Origin: Adiantum capillus-veneris
Lineage: Eukaryota > Streptophyta > Polypodiopsida > Polypodiales > Pteridaceae
DNA length: 64,000 nt
NCBI GenBank assembly: GCA_014529385.2
Contig: CM043958.1
Coordinates: 87,706,525-87,770,524 of the forward strand
Direction: 5' to 3'
Shown: positions 46,515-57,448 of the stretch, in pieces
Layout of the letters: every line of letters begins with the position of its first letter
How positions within the stretch are numbered: position 1 is the first letter of the stretch
The notes under the pieces: generated by a model
What the model was told of the DNA's origin: nothing
Seen by the model: the letters and a program-made list of their open reading frames with translations, nothing else
Database searches by the model: none
Translations under genes and position numbers: made by a program

Positions 46515-48830
46515 CTGATTTTAGCATGTGAAAATAGGTTTTATTCATTGATCAGAATTGTCGGAAAGTGTAAACTTGACCATAGAATGAAAAAATCAGC
46601 ATAACTTTGTCAAAACTACTCCAAATTTGATCAAATTTCACAAGTGCATCTAGGATTACTATAGGCACAAGATTGTAATGTAATAGATGAATTTTGGCAA
46701 AAAGGAACATTGATCACGATCCATGTTGGGATGCATTTGGAAATTCTAACTTTGGGAAGTTATTCCTGGGCAAATGGGGATGCTACTAAACAATTTTCTT
46801 TGGATTTAGGGTTGAAGGTACATGGATTGCGATCCATGTTGGGAAACATTTTGAAAATCTGATGATACAATCTGGTAGGGTTCATCTAGATCATGCCTTG
46901 GTCCAAAAATTTTGGGATTTGGATCAATGGTTTGTTACTTGGGCTAAATTTTGGAAACCATTTGTAGATTTAGAGATTTTTGGCATTTTGAAGTGGATTT
47001 TGGGATGCAATTGGTTTGAAACTCCATGGCTTGGCTTTCTTGAACATACTGAATCAGATGGCATGATTTTTACTTATATTGGGAAAAAAGGTACATGGAT
47101 CACGATCCATGTTGGACAAAATTTTGATACAGTTTTTGTGCACATTTGTTCCCATAGGTTTTCCTAGTACACTGGTGAAATTTTTTCAACTTTGGACATG
47201 TTTTCCTTCGTTTGCCCCATTTTTCAGTTTATGGCCATGTTTTTTTTGTTTTGACCATATCTATTTTTGGCAACCATTTTTTGGACTCATGTTTTGCCTG
47301 AGATCTATCATTGTTTTGATTTCTAATGATTTAGGTCTATTGTTCATAGCTTTGCTTGGTTCCTTGGCAAATTCCACCAGACATTGAATTCTTTTGAGAA
47401 GACAAACTGAATCCTGTAATTTTCACCATTTTGCAAGTAAACCTTTGCTTAGTTTTGATCCTACCACCATCCTTAGGTTACAATTGTTTGTTGATATGCT
47501 CCAAGGAGAGTGTGAAGTCTCCCAATTGAATTTAGCAGTGATTTGAAAATTTGTCAGGACTCTATCTTTTAGCCATTCTTTATAGGTCTTGCTGGCATCC
47601 CAACATCTACCCTCTCCTGAGTTTTTCTCTGGGATTCCACCTTTTTTTCTTGTGAAAATGACCAAAAGACCATTTGCAGACTGAAAGCAGCAATCCAAGA
47701 GGGTTTGATGATCTTTAGAGCACTTTTTGTGATCATTTTGCAACACTAGTGCTATTTGTACATTGTCCAGCTAGTGAGCCACTTTTATCCTGATTTTGGC
47801 AAAAAAAGGGGCATGGATTGCGATCCATGTTGGGATGCATTTTGAAAAGCCAGTCATAGGAGTTTGTTCTTGGCCCTCTATTGTTGCTCCTATAGAAATT
47901 TCCATGATTTTAGGGTTTGGGGAGTTCCACCACCTTTTTTTGTTGTTTTTACCTTGGTTGATTCTATCAGCTAATTGGGGTCTACTGATGAAATATTTCT
48001 GGTTTTTGATGGGTTTTGGACTTCCCCATTGGCCCTGTTAGTATGCCGATTTTGTGACATTGTACTGCTTTGATATGTTGTTTTGGCATTGTTGATGCAA
48101 TATGGAACATACACATGCTCTTGTAAGGTTAATGATCATACCTGTCAGATCTGGTGTAGTAAGATCCACCGAGGTGGTCATAGTGGGCAGAAGCAACTCC
48201 AAAAACTCTATGCTCCTGTGGATCTCTCTATCTCTCTCTCTGAATGCAAATGAGCTTATGTTGTCCCATTTGACTATATGCTCCCAGTCTACCCGGAATG
48301 CCCCATTTATACTTATCTCCATTAATCATATCTTGTTGTTCATATCACCTGCGGTTCGAACCGTTCGTCATTCAGACACTCGGTTTACAAATGGCGTTTG
48401 ATCTGCAGTTTTGATCCTTTAGAAGTTGGCTCAAAATTCATCTTGTGTCGAATCTTTCCATATTTTCCCTGCTCAAAGTCCTCGGTTTGAAGTTTTGGCA
48501 TTTGCTTTCAAAAGTCAATTCCAATTTTCCTGGCTCGACTTATCAATTTTTTGTTGATTATCTGTTGTTTTTTGATTTTTTGTAAAAGGAAATTATTTAC
48601 AATGATTATTAGTCGGCAAAAAATTAGCCAAAATTAGTGTCGCATTCCTTATATACATACTCTTATTCTGGTATTAGATGGTGACGGTATGGCTCATGGT
48701 TATGCCAACTAAGGGTTTCCCAGGCTCTAAAAACTTGTTGTGTGTTTTTAAAAGAAAAATGAAGGAAAGGAAAAGAAAAGAAAATAAGTAAGATGAAATA
48801 ATAGTATATACAAATGATAATCCTGCCACA
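46515..48830 (-). other. Spacer of element E with palindrome copies
   Basis: About 2.3 kb between the internal polypurine tract and ORF3 with no credible coding. It holds palindrome copies CATGGATYRCGATCCATG at 46821-46838, 47094-47111 and 47812-47829, plus a partial one at about 46708-46727, all in the same orientation as those of the leader. Near the polypurine-tract end a minus-strand TATATAAGG lies at 48647-48656, so an internal promoter or a relic U3 is possible. Confidence 0.7.
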
Positions 48831-48846
48831 TTTCCCCCCTTCCTAG
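48831..48846 (-). other. Internal polypurine tract of element E
   Basis: Minus strand reads AGGAAGGGGGGAAA right at the end of the pol tail, after G-D-D-S-L, the place where an ordinary Ty3 element passes into its 3' LTR. Confidence 0.7.
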
Positions 48847-49539
48847 AGTGAGTCGTCCCCGACGAACATGTGTCAGAGTGCTTGGGAATAAAGCGCGTGT
48901 CTATGCATAGCCGTGTAGTGTGGCTCTATGATGCTGATGGAGGATATGCATGGGGAAACAAAATGATGTGAAAGAGAGAGGTGCTGAACAATATGTTCAG
49001 TGGCTGTTGGAGGCGAGGTTCCTTGGAAGTTGCGTGGTCCGAACAATAGTAATTGGAGAAGACGCGCTCTGTGTTTGACTCTGACTGGCAAAAGTTTTGA
49101 TGATGATGGTTGGGTTGCTTTTTGGCTCTGTTTGGGTTTCCATCGAAATTGCTTAGGTTCGGATTCGCTAGAAGGGGCATCATGAAAGCGAGGTTGTTTT
49201 GGTTGCCATACCCACTTGACAGTGTTTGGATGTCGAAGATAGTGGTCCATTGGGTTAGGTCGTGTGACAAAAACGGTGGGCAATTTGTGGTGGTTTAATT
49301 TCTGTATAAGCAATGTAGGCTCACGTGTATTGGTTTTTCATTTAGGTATCCACAATTGCCTAGACTTGGTTTCCATGATTGATTTTTTAACCCATATTTT
49401 CTTGACCATGGTGGTGGAGTATCGCTAAGCTGGTGCATGTGGTGATGGTAGAGGTTCCCATACATGGTCCGTTTGTACAAATGGCATGGCAAAAGATTGG
49501 CCCTCGTGTTCGAGGAGTAAGGTATTGTCCTATCAGTTT
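48847..49539 (-). pseudogene. Element E pol tail, W-x-P-K rich
   Basis: C-terminal extension after the second protease. The frame at 49313-48873 contains V-K-W-V-W-Q-P-K and F-R-W-K-P-K, and further upstream W-I-P-K. It is Pro/Ser/Gln-rich and probably disordered. Element D has the same kind of motif after its protease. Function unknown. Confidence 0.6.
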
Positions 49540-49880
49540 GGCATGGCTTGATAAGTGCGCATCCACGACACTCCTAGAATAAGTGCTTCGTTAAGATGTT
49601 GATCTTTGACCACATGAAATTGATGCAGACAAACAGTTCCAGCATGGTGATCGGTAAATTTATGTGGCCTAGACTGTCCATAGTGCCTTTGTTTGCTACT
49701 TTGAACCCCATAGTGTTGGGCATTAGAGGTTCCTGCGTGACTGTTTAGAAAGTGGAGTAGTTAACCACATTAGCTATGGCCCCTGTGTCCACTAAGGCTC
49801 TTTTGATGGTGCCGTCGGCAAGTTGTAAGTGAATGCGTAGATCCATTCCTCCTAACCATGTAGCTACCATTTGTATGGAT
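49540..49880 (-). pseudogene. Second retropepsin-like domain of element E, after integrase
   Basis: On the minus strand a frame reads I-H-L-Q-L-A-D-G-T-I-K-R-A-L-V-D-T-G-A-I-A-N-V-V, with D-T-G-A at 49778-49789. It goes on through a hydrophobic stretch with L-G-H-I-N-L-P-I-T-M-L to, after a frameshift, L-I-L-G-V-S-W-M (49563-49583). Active-site D-T-G-A, the internal G-x-[IV] strand and a closing I-L-G-x-x-W at the right distance are the layout of a retropepsin. Two in-frame stops are present. It lies about 4.2 kb downstream of the canonical protease of the same element, directly after the integrase C-terminus. It could be a second processing enzyme or a derived, non-catalytic fold. Confidence 0.7.
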
Positions 49881-50950
49881 GCTATTGGAGCATTCTCAAT
49901 AGCAATGTCCTATTGTGCTTTCCTTTGGAAGTTTGCTTGTTCTTTGCGTTTTAATATTCTGATTTTGGCTTCCTGCTGTGCTTGTTCCCGAATGTCCTGT
50001 GCTTGACGTCTGCACTGAGCTACTACATGGAGTGTTGTGAGTTCTTCTGGTGTCAACGAAAGAAGATATTTATTTAATATATAGCCACTCATCCAATTAG
50101 GCATCTCCTCTCCTGCTAATGTTGCAAGCTTGATGGCGCCACTCTGCGATATATCACGTATTACAAAAGGCCCCATTCCTCGCTTTTTGAGTTTTTTGGA
50201 GTGCTATTTGAGGGTATACATGAGAACATAATCCCCTTTTTGGAACTCCTTTCCAATCACGTGTTGATCATGAAAAGCTTTCATTTGTTTTTTCTAAGCA
50301 TATATCCCAGCTATCGCTCTAAGTCTAGTTTCATCTAATCATTCTAGGGTGTCTAGTCTCTCCGATAGCTCATGGCCTGTCCATCCTAATTGTGTTGCCA
50401 CTCTTAGGGATTTGATTAGTAATTCCAATGGTAGCATCACATTAATCCCGAATACCAGGTTAAAGGGAGTTGTTTCAATGGAAATTTTAAAAGGTACACG
50501 GTAAGCCCATAAGGCTATGTGTAGCTTTTGATCCCAATCATTTCTCGAGTTGCTGATTATCTTGGTGAGCACAATGCATAGGATTTTTTTGGTACTCTCT
50601 GCCTTCCCATTAGCTTGCAGATGATAGGGTGCCGATTTGTGATGGACCACCATGAATTCATCAAGGAGGCTTTCAATGATGTCGTTCAAGAAGTGTGTTC
50701 CCCTATCTCTCACTATTTTGATTGGTAGTCCATATCGCGTAAAGACGTTTTTGAAAAGGAACTGAGCTATAGTTCTAGAATTTTTTTGGGGTTGTTTTTG
50801 CTTCCGTCCATTTTGTCATGTATTTTGTTGCTACGATGATGTATTGTGCGTGAGTATTGTATCTTGGAGGAATGAAGTCAATGCCCCATTTGGCAAAAGC
50901 ACGTACGCCCATCATTGGCCTCAGTGGCATTTCATCTCTCCTTTGGGGTG
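49881..50950 (-). pseudogene. Element E integrase catalytic core and C-terminus
   Basis: Inserts element cDNA. The core starts about 50900 with F-A-K-W-G-I-D-F-I-P-P (first Asp) and Y-I-I-V-A-T-K-Y-M-T-K-W. It continues after a break near 50780 with V-R-D-R-G-T-H-F (second Asp; RDRG instead of the usual SDNG/SDRG) and A-N-G-K-A-E (Glu), open at 50713-50339. The C-terminal module G-P-F-V-I-R-D-I-S-Q-S-G-A-I-K-L lies at 50176-50110. A Gln/Arg/Glu-rich helix follows to 49910. Frameshifts near 50970 and 50780 disrupt it. Confidence 0.88.
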
Positions 50951-51661
50951 GTTTCGTGCATTGAAATTCATCACATTATTGACATATGTCTCTGCATCCA
51001 TAAACAGGGTTGGCCACCATATGTCTGAGTCTAGCACAAGCCTTGCTGTTTTATCAACAGAGAAGTGTCCCCCTAGTTGTCCTGAGTGTGCTTGATCTAG
51101 GATAACGTAATATTCACTTTCTGTAGCATACAACCGTAGTTGTTTGTCCTTTCCCCTCCTATACAGTTGGTTGGCAATGAGCAGATAGTGTTTGGCCTCT
51201 TCTTCGACAGCTTTTACTCTTGCTTTGCCCCATTCCTCTGGAAAGGTTTGGTTTTTTAAGTACTCAACTATGTGAGCACTCCATTTAGGTGCTTGTACTA
51301 CGTGAAACATGGTGGCATGTTCCATTGGGGGTTGTTTTATACAACTATCGCAGGATTTTACATATGTATGGACACTGTGTTCCATGTTTGGCCAGTAGCC
51401 GCCCAGTCTCTGTAGCCGTTGGCCTGTCTGTGTTTCACCAGTGTGAAATCCCGTATTTTGTATATGAGCTTTTTTGAGGTAGTAGGTGGTATCTTCGGGC
51501 TGTACACATAGTCTCAGTATCCCATCCTTATCGTGTTTGTACAGTCGTCCTGCTAAAAGCTGGAGATTTTGTGATTGATGTATAATTGATGGTTGTCTTT
51601 CTATCTGCAATGAGCCAATTGTGACCAGAGGAATGACCTCTTCACTCCATCTCGACAGCAT
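50951..51661 (-). pseudogene. Two tandem H2C2 zinc-binding modules of element E
   Basis: Integrase N-terminal zinc modules help assemble the integrase on DNA ends. The frame 51661-50921 contains two. Module 1 (about 51544-51332) reads L-Y-K-H-D-K-D-G then A-H-x6-H (His at residues 66 and 73) and C-D-S-C (104, 107) after the G-Y-W-P-N-M signature. Module 2 (about 51166-50957) reads L-Y-R-R-G-K-D-K then A-H-x6-H (192, 199) and I-W-W-P-T-L-F. Its C-x2-C is hidden by a frameshift near residue 229 and partly mutated (C-D-E-F). Spacing between modules is about 126 residues. Confidence 0.82.
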
Positions 51662-52400
51662 TTCGATGTTAAACAGTTATGAATCATGAAGGTCATCATC
51701 AACACCCTTAGGTGCTTCCCCATGAAATAGTCGTGAAAGATGATCTGCTCTTTGGTGTGTGGTCCCCTTTTTAACGACCACCGTGAAGTCAAACTCAAGT
51801 AGCAGTATAGATCAGCAAACAATTCTTCCAGTGTTGAAAGGGTTTTTTACTAGATATAGCAATGCTTGACGATCCACGAAGAAGACAAACTTGTTTGCTA
51901 GAAGGTAGTGTCTAAATTTCTTGACAGCATAGATCATTCCCAAGCCTTCTCTTTCTGTAGTGGTATGATTTCTCTCTACATTGTTTAGTTGCCGACTAGA
52001 GTAGCAAATGGGAAAATCCATTTTCTTCTCTCTGGCTGGGGCTAATATGCACCTGATGGCATAGGCTGATGCATCCACATGGACATGAAAGATTTTGCTT
52101 CAGTCAGGGGCTTGCAAAATTGGAGCCGAAATTAATTGCTGCTTCAATTTTTGGAAAGCCTGCTCACATCCCTCCGTCCATTTGAACTTAGGTATGAGGG
52201 CGTACAATGGCTTAGCTATTACAACATACATATATATGAAATGCCTGTAGTATCCGCAATGCCCCATAAATTCTTGCATTTTTTTTTATCTTCGTTGGTC
52301 TTGGTAGTGCAACAATTATTTGTACCATTTCTTGATCAGTTGAAATTCCGTTTTTGGACACCATGTGGCCCAAAATTTTACCTTGTCTTACCATGAAGAT
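51662..52400 (-). pseudogene. Element E RT connection and RNase H
   Basis: Degrades the RNA strand during reverse transcription. RT thumb/connection: L-G-H-M-V-S-K-N-G-I-S-T-D (about 52360-52320). RNase H: D-A-S-A-Y-A-I-R-C-I-L (from 52075), Y-S-S-R-Q-L-N, T-E-R-E-G-L-G-M-I-Y-A-V-K-K-F-R, then F-V-D-R-Q-A-L-L-Y-L-V, where His of the usual D-H-Q-A is Arg. A frameshift near 51815 leads to A-D-H-L-S-R. I do not see a second, archaeal-type RNase H, the marker of Tat/Ogre elements, between this and the H2C2 modules. Confidence 0.85.
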
Positions 52401-53000
52401 GCATTTTTTTGGGTTTAAGCAAATATGATACGTTCTGCATTTTTCAAAGACTTTTCCCAGATGAGTGATGTGGTCGCTTCATCGATGAGAATGAACACAA
52501 AGATCATCCATGCAGATCTCCAAAAATTGTCTGAAATATTCTTTGAATGCGTGGCTCATTAGTCTTTGAAATGTAGCCGGGGCATTGGTCAAGCCGAAAG
52601 GCAATACCCTGTAGGCAAATACACCCCACTCTGACGCAAAAGTTGTCTTATGCTGATCTTCCACTTTAATGGTCAACTGGTTGTAGCCTGAGAACCCATC
52701 CAAGAAACTATAGGCCTCTTTCCCTTCTACCATCTCTATAACATGATCGGTTATTGGCAGTGGATAGTCATCCCTGATGGTGTCTGCATTTACATGTTTG
52801 AGGTTTACACAGACATGTAGTTTGCCATTCTTTTTGGGCATCACCACAATCGAGGACACCCAATCGGTGTGTTTAATCTCATAGATAAATTCAACATCCT
52901 TTAGTTTGTCTATCTCCTCCTTAATTTTCTTGGCAAAGGTTTCATCGTATGGGAAAAGACGTTGTCTGTGTGGTCTGGCTTCACTCTTAAGGGGAATCAT
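52401..53000 (-). pseudogene. Element E reverse transcriptase
   Basis: Polymerase domain. The frame 53000-52479 is open for 173 codons: P-L-K-S-E-A-R-P, W-V-S-S-I-V-V-M-P-K-K-N-G-K, S-F-L-D-G-F-S-G-Y-N-Q, L-P-F-G-L-T-N-A-P-A-T-F-Q-R and the catalytic I-C-M-D-D-L-C-V. All three catalytic Asp positions are kept. A TGA at about 52479 and a frameshift separate it from the thumb. The long Ty3-type spacing and L-P-F-G-L-T-N-A-P-A-T-F-Q are characteristic of Metaviridae. Confidence 0.93.
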
Positions 53001-54042
53001 GTGCTGACAGACCTTAGGATCTATCCCCTTTAGATCTTTGTATGACCATGCAAAGACATCTTTATATCGTCTGAGCGTATCGACTAGAAGTTGCTCTTCC
53101 TCTTTAGTAAAGTCTGTGGCAATGTATGCCGTTTAGGCTCCCCACCTGGTTCTACTAAGTTGATGCATTTGGCATTTTCAGGCCCATCATATGAAATCCC
53201 TAGTTTTTTGGGATCTCGTTTGGGTTTTTGCACCATGATCTTCCTATCCTAAATGGTATACTTCTTATAGTGGGAATGTGCATCGAATTTATCATCATTT
53301 GATTCCTCATTAGTTTCCATTTCTGTTGTCCAAACTTCCTTCAAGGCTCGCTTCAATTCATTGTATTTGACCTTGCACTCCATTTTGGACAACTTAATCG
53401 ATTTTTTGGTATTTGTCTCATTTTGTGTCTTTGCTTTTTTCAATTTGGTTTTGGTTGTTAGGTTTCATGTATTTCTTTGATATCATGTCCTTGAGGCAGT
53501 CGGTCGCTTCTACTAATCTTAAGTACTATGTTTTGTCAGTTAATAGAGGTAATGAGTCCTTGTTGTGCTTGCTCTGGTTGTTTTTGCGTTTATCTCAATA
53601 CTTGCGTTGTCTTCTAGGGTTTTGGTTTGGGAAATCATAGTAGATCACCCGTTGATCCTTCCGTTTGATGTCCGTGTCATCCTCTACCATCTTATTAGTC
53701 GAGTCTTGGAAATCTTCTTCATCTGTTTGCTCAAGGTCTCTTACAGAGATTTCATCCACTATGCACCCCGTCCTTGTCAGGGACTTCCCCTTCTGTCTTC
53801 GGAGTTAGGCTGACACCCATCATCTGGAATGGAATGATATCATACCCTTCCTCATCACAGAATTTGGTGAGGGTCACCTAGTTTACACAAACATCAAAGG
53901 TAGCTAGTATTTGTTGCCATTCAAAAGGTTCAAACATCTCTTCTGGAAAAGTCTCTGGTATGTATGTCTCGTCTTGTGTAGTCCTATCAAGAATGCAGTT
54001 TTCCTTTTTGAGACTTTCACATTCCGAAGCTTCTCCTGTCCA
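53001..54042 (-). pseudogene. Element E linker between protease 1 and RT
   Basis: About 1 kb of decayed coding sequence with short frames only (for example 53443-53249, Lys/Glu/Asn-rich). No domain recognised. It includes acidic stretches near 53850-53990 (E-T-F-P-E-E-M-F-E-P-F-E-W). Confidence 0.5.
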
Positions 54043-54765
54043 CTAGTGAGCTTTGTTTTGTAGCCAAGCCATTATTCCTCCTTCTTGGTCAGTTGTGGAA
54101 TGCAAGTCTTCTCCTGGGGTTCTTTCTACGTCTATATAGCTATGATCTGTGACACTAATTTTCGTAGTGACATCCATGTTCCTGAGATAGATATAGTTGT
54201 AGCCCCAATCTTGCACCATTTTGAGCTCACTCATGAATGGTCTACCCAATATGATGTCAAAATTGTTGCTCTCATTGAAATTCATAATAGCGAATGTATG
54301 TTCATATGCAATTCCACAAGAGGTTACTACAAGACTTAAGATGCCTATGGGTCTTTCCAGATACCCATCTGCCAATTGAAGTTTCATTCTCGTCTTTCTA
54401 AGAGCAGGTTTTCCCCATTTTTTCCACATAGCTTTGGTAGCTATGGCTATTCCAGCCCCGCTGTCCAAGATTGCTATCGACTTAGTCTCTTTGTACTCCA
54501 CCGATAGGGTAGTGTTTCCTTCTTCACCTTCACAATAATCCCCTACCTTGTTTATTGGTACTGGCTCATGTTTAGTTTGTTTTGAGGGTTGTGTCTTTAG
54601 TGTGTTTGGAGAAGCCTTGGGTGAAGGAATTATTAGCCCTATGTTTTCCAAAATTTTCTTGACCTCGTCCCAAAGATGCGGTCTGATATGCAGTAACTGT
54701 GACAGAGTCAGTGTACAACGGATAGGGGATGACATTAGCTCATGAAGAGTTTTAGTATCCATCAT
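54043..54765 (-). pseudogene. Element E protease 1 (retropepsin)
   Basis: Canonical gag-pol aspartic protease, open for 240 codons. The leading P-I-N-K-V-G-D-Y-C-E-G is followed by A-I-L-D-S-G-A-G-I-A-I-A-T (Asp at about residue 101), L-A-D-G-Y-L-E-R-P-I-G, and the closing F-D-I-I-L-G-R-P-F-M. It aligns well with the element D protease, which has D-G-G-A in place of D-S-G-A. It would dimerise to cut the polyprotein. Confidence 0.9.
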
Positions 54766-55517
54766 CTTAGGATTGGCTTTCCATTGAGATGGGACTTTCC
54801 TTACCTCCGATCAAGTTTCATGGTTACCAATAAATGAAGGTAAAGTCTTCAACGAGCGTGATTTATTGTCTTTCGATATTGCTATGCCTGCATCACCATA
54901 TAATGACCTGATGTCATTTGGGTAGAGCTCATGCTCCAGGTGGATTTTTGGGATAGGAGTTGACACAAGTGTGGCACTTCCATCTTTTCTATTCTTGATC
55001 TGTTCCCATAGCTCTTGAGGCCATTGTTCTTCTACCTCCGAAATTGGCAGTGGTACTTGAGAATACATTCCATTTGTTGTATTGGCTACCACCCTCGTAT
55101 CCAATGGTGTTTTGTCTACAGGATTTGGTAGGTTATTCTTTTCATTTCACCACCCCTCTAACTCCTGAATCTTTTCTTGGATTAGTACCTCGGTTTTTGG
55201 AGCCGTAGGAACTGATGGTTCTATAAGCGTTTGAGCGGCTTGGATGAGCTCCTTGCACATCTTTAGACTCTCTTTCTCATAGCCTGGATGAGGGTACATT
55301 AACCACCTATCCTCTTGGGTTTGGTTAGGCTTTATTGCATCCAAAGGTGCAAACACCTTGTCTACCAAGACCAACCCTCCTGATGGTAGATCCGATGGTT
55401 TTTTAATCTCGTTGTTGCCCTTAAGGTCTCTCTCCCTTTGATGTTGTTCCTCTATTTTTTTAGCAATTTGGTTTCCAATGCCGTTTTTTCCTTTTCTCTT
55501 TTGGATTTCATCTTGTT
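54766..55517 (-). pseudogene. Element E gag-protease linker
   Basis: Two open stretches, 55521-55147 (124 codons, Lys/Glu/Gln-rich start, possible coiled coil) and 55104-54811 (97 codons). They lie between nucleocapsid and protease and have no recognised domain. A single TGA near 55148 separates them. Confidence 0.6.
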
Positions 55518-55880
55518 TCATTTTCCCTTCCAGGATTTCCTAGGGGTTCGAACATACAAGTTTTCTATCTCTGTTTGGCTAGCTGGGACGTTCCTTGTTG
55601 CCTCATGTGCTTGAGCTCTAGTGATCACGTTTATCGGAATGTTCGGTTCTGTTTCTGATCCACTTGAGCTTGGCACAATCCCCATTTTGTTCATGGTTGG
55701 TTTTCCTTTGTTTTTGGGGTTTTTTGGACAGTGTGGAATGAGATGGTCGGTCATGCATCCGTCACAGAATCCAAAAAGTTTCACCCATTCTCCTTTGTTT
55801 GCAAACTCTAGCCCAGTGATCACCACCACATTCGTAGCATGGTCCTACAAGTGGTGGAGAATCTTGTGAATTTCCCATCG
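55518..55880 (-). pseudogene. Element E nucleocapsid, two zinc knuckles
   Basis: RNA-binding part of gag. On the minus strand C-Y-E-C-G-G-D-H-W-A-R-V-C (about 55800-55845) is followed in a shifted frame by C-D-G-C-M-T-D-H-L-I-P-H-C (about 55725-55765), then I-P-I-N-V-I-T-R-A-Q. The second knuckle and the V-I-T-R motif correspond to C-N-R-C-G-I-D-H-L-I-A-Q-C and V-L-T-R in element D, the best link between the two elements. Confidence 0.82.
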
Positions 55881-57448
55881 GGTGTCATGTTCTAGGAGGG
55901 TAGCCCCTAGGTTTGTAGCCCTGATTTTCCATGAACATGAGCATATTCTCATTGACCAAATAACGGTTTTTAGTTGGCTGTGCTATGTATGAGGGCTCGA
56001 ATATCTTTTCTAGAATTATCCATGGATTATGTCCCTCTGGAGCATATGCATTCCCATCAAATCCACTCTCATAAGTATTCTCTTAATCTTCTCGATATGA
56101 GACTACTTGGACCATACTCTCATTAGAAGGTGGTTCTATGGGTTGAGAAATCCTTCCCATACACCTATTTTCCTGGGGTAAGGGAGGTTGATGTCCCAAC
56201 ACAGGTTGAGATTTTTCCTGTCCCAAGATTGCATTATTTGGTGCTACTTGGTACCTTGGAGGGGGCAGAAGTTGTTGTCCCCCATGTGGTCCGTATTGTC
56301 TCTCTCTAACATAGTTCCAACTATAGAAACATTGTGAGTTTCATGGTTTGTCCATTTTTGTTCTGTAGCACACCATTTCAATATTCGTTGTGCGTTTACT
56401 TCTGGCCTTTATTGAAGGTTGCACCACTGGGTTGGACGATCTCCTCCACAAGTATCGCATTTTTGGGTGGGCGGTTGTCGCGTGTTTGGGTTCGTCCTGT
56501 TTCCTTGGTTTATCCTCCTGATCACTTCCTCGATCATTCAATCAACGTCCGGCACTATTGGGTTTCGCCCTCCCAATTTTTTTGTGGACTCACTAGTGTT
56601 TGAAGAGGGTCTCCTCGTTCCCTGATCTGTGTCTTCAGTCACCTCCCATATGCCTTGCAATTATCTACAAGATACAACGCCTCTTTTGTGACTTGCTCAA
56701 AAGTTACACATGCCTTCAAGTGCAAGTACTTTTTGAGTGTGTCATTTCGCAATCCTTCCATGAAAAGGACTGAAAGTCTTTCATCCTGAGGTAGTTCTCA
56801 AGCAGGGCATCTTTCTATGTACTGCTTGAAACAAAGTGATGCTTCCTTGAATTTCTCTTTTTCCTTTTTCCAAAATGCATAGATCTGGGAGACAGTGTTA
56901 TGCTTGATCCCCCTTTTTGAGAATTCCTCAGCGTATTCTCGGAGAAGTTGGTCAATACTTGTGAATTTCAAGATGTTTAATGGTTGGAACCAAGTCAAGG
57001 TAGTACCTTCTGATGTCAACCCAAATCCTTCATATTGAGTGTGGAAATCAGTTACCTGTTCTGCTCTCAACACTTGTTTGAAGATTGAAACATGGGCATA
57101 CGGATCTTCGGATCCATTATACTTTTTGGGTATGCATTTTTCCACCTGAGATGGTCACATACGTTTGGCCTCTGCAACCATTCTAACAACTCCTGGTCCA
57201 CCTGGTGTGGCTTCTCTAGGTTCATAATCTCTTCTTGGTATTAACAGTGGTATCCTATCCACTATATGTTCATCAAGTCCATCTCGTGTAATAGTCGGAG
57301 GGATTCCAGTGGTATAAGTGATGTCAGAAACAATACTACCCCTATGTGTGTTCATGGAACCCCTAGACGCCGTCGATCCTAAAGGTTTTGTTTTTGGGAC
57401 TCGTTCATGTCCATAAGAATCCTCCACTCTGGTTCTCAAGGGGCTCAC
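55881..57448 (-). pseudogene. Element E gag capsid domain
   Basis: Structural protein. The frame 57145-56798 is open for 115 codons and carries the Ty3 gag signature Y-N-G-S-E-D-P-Y-A-H-V-S-I-F, then L-T-W-F-Q-P-L and a helical Lys/Glu region. 57448-57155 is the piece before it, ending in a stop just ahead of the capsid. Between 56797 and 55881 the sequence is decayed, with E-Q-V-T-K-E-A-L-Y-L-V near 56690 and Asn/Gly/Gln-rich remnants. Confidence 0.85.

Noticed and set aside
48353-48362. GGTTCGAACC, a tRNA B-box-like sequence
   Set aside because: It is a palindrome with no A box, anticodon arm or acceptor stem around it.
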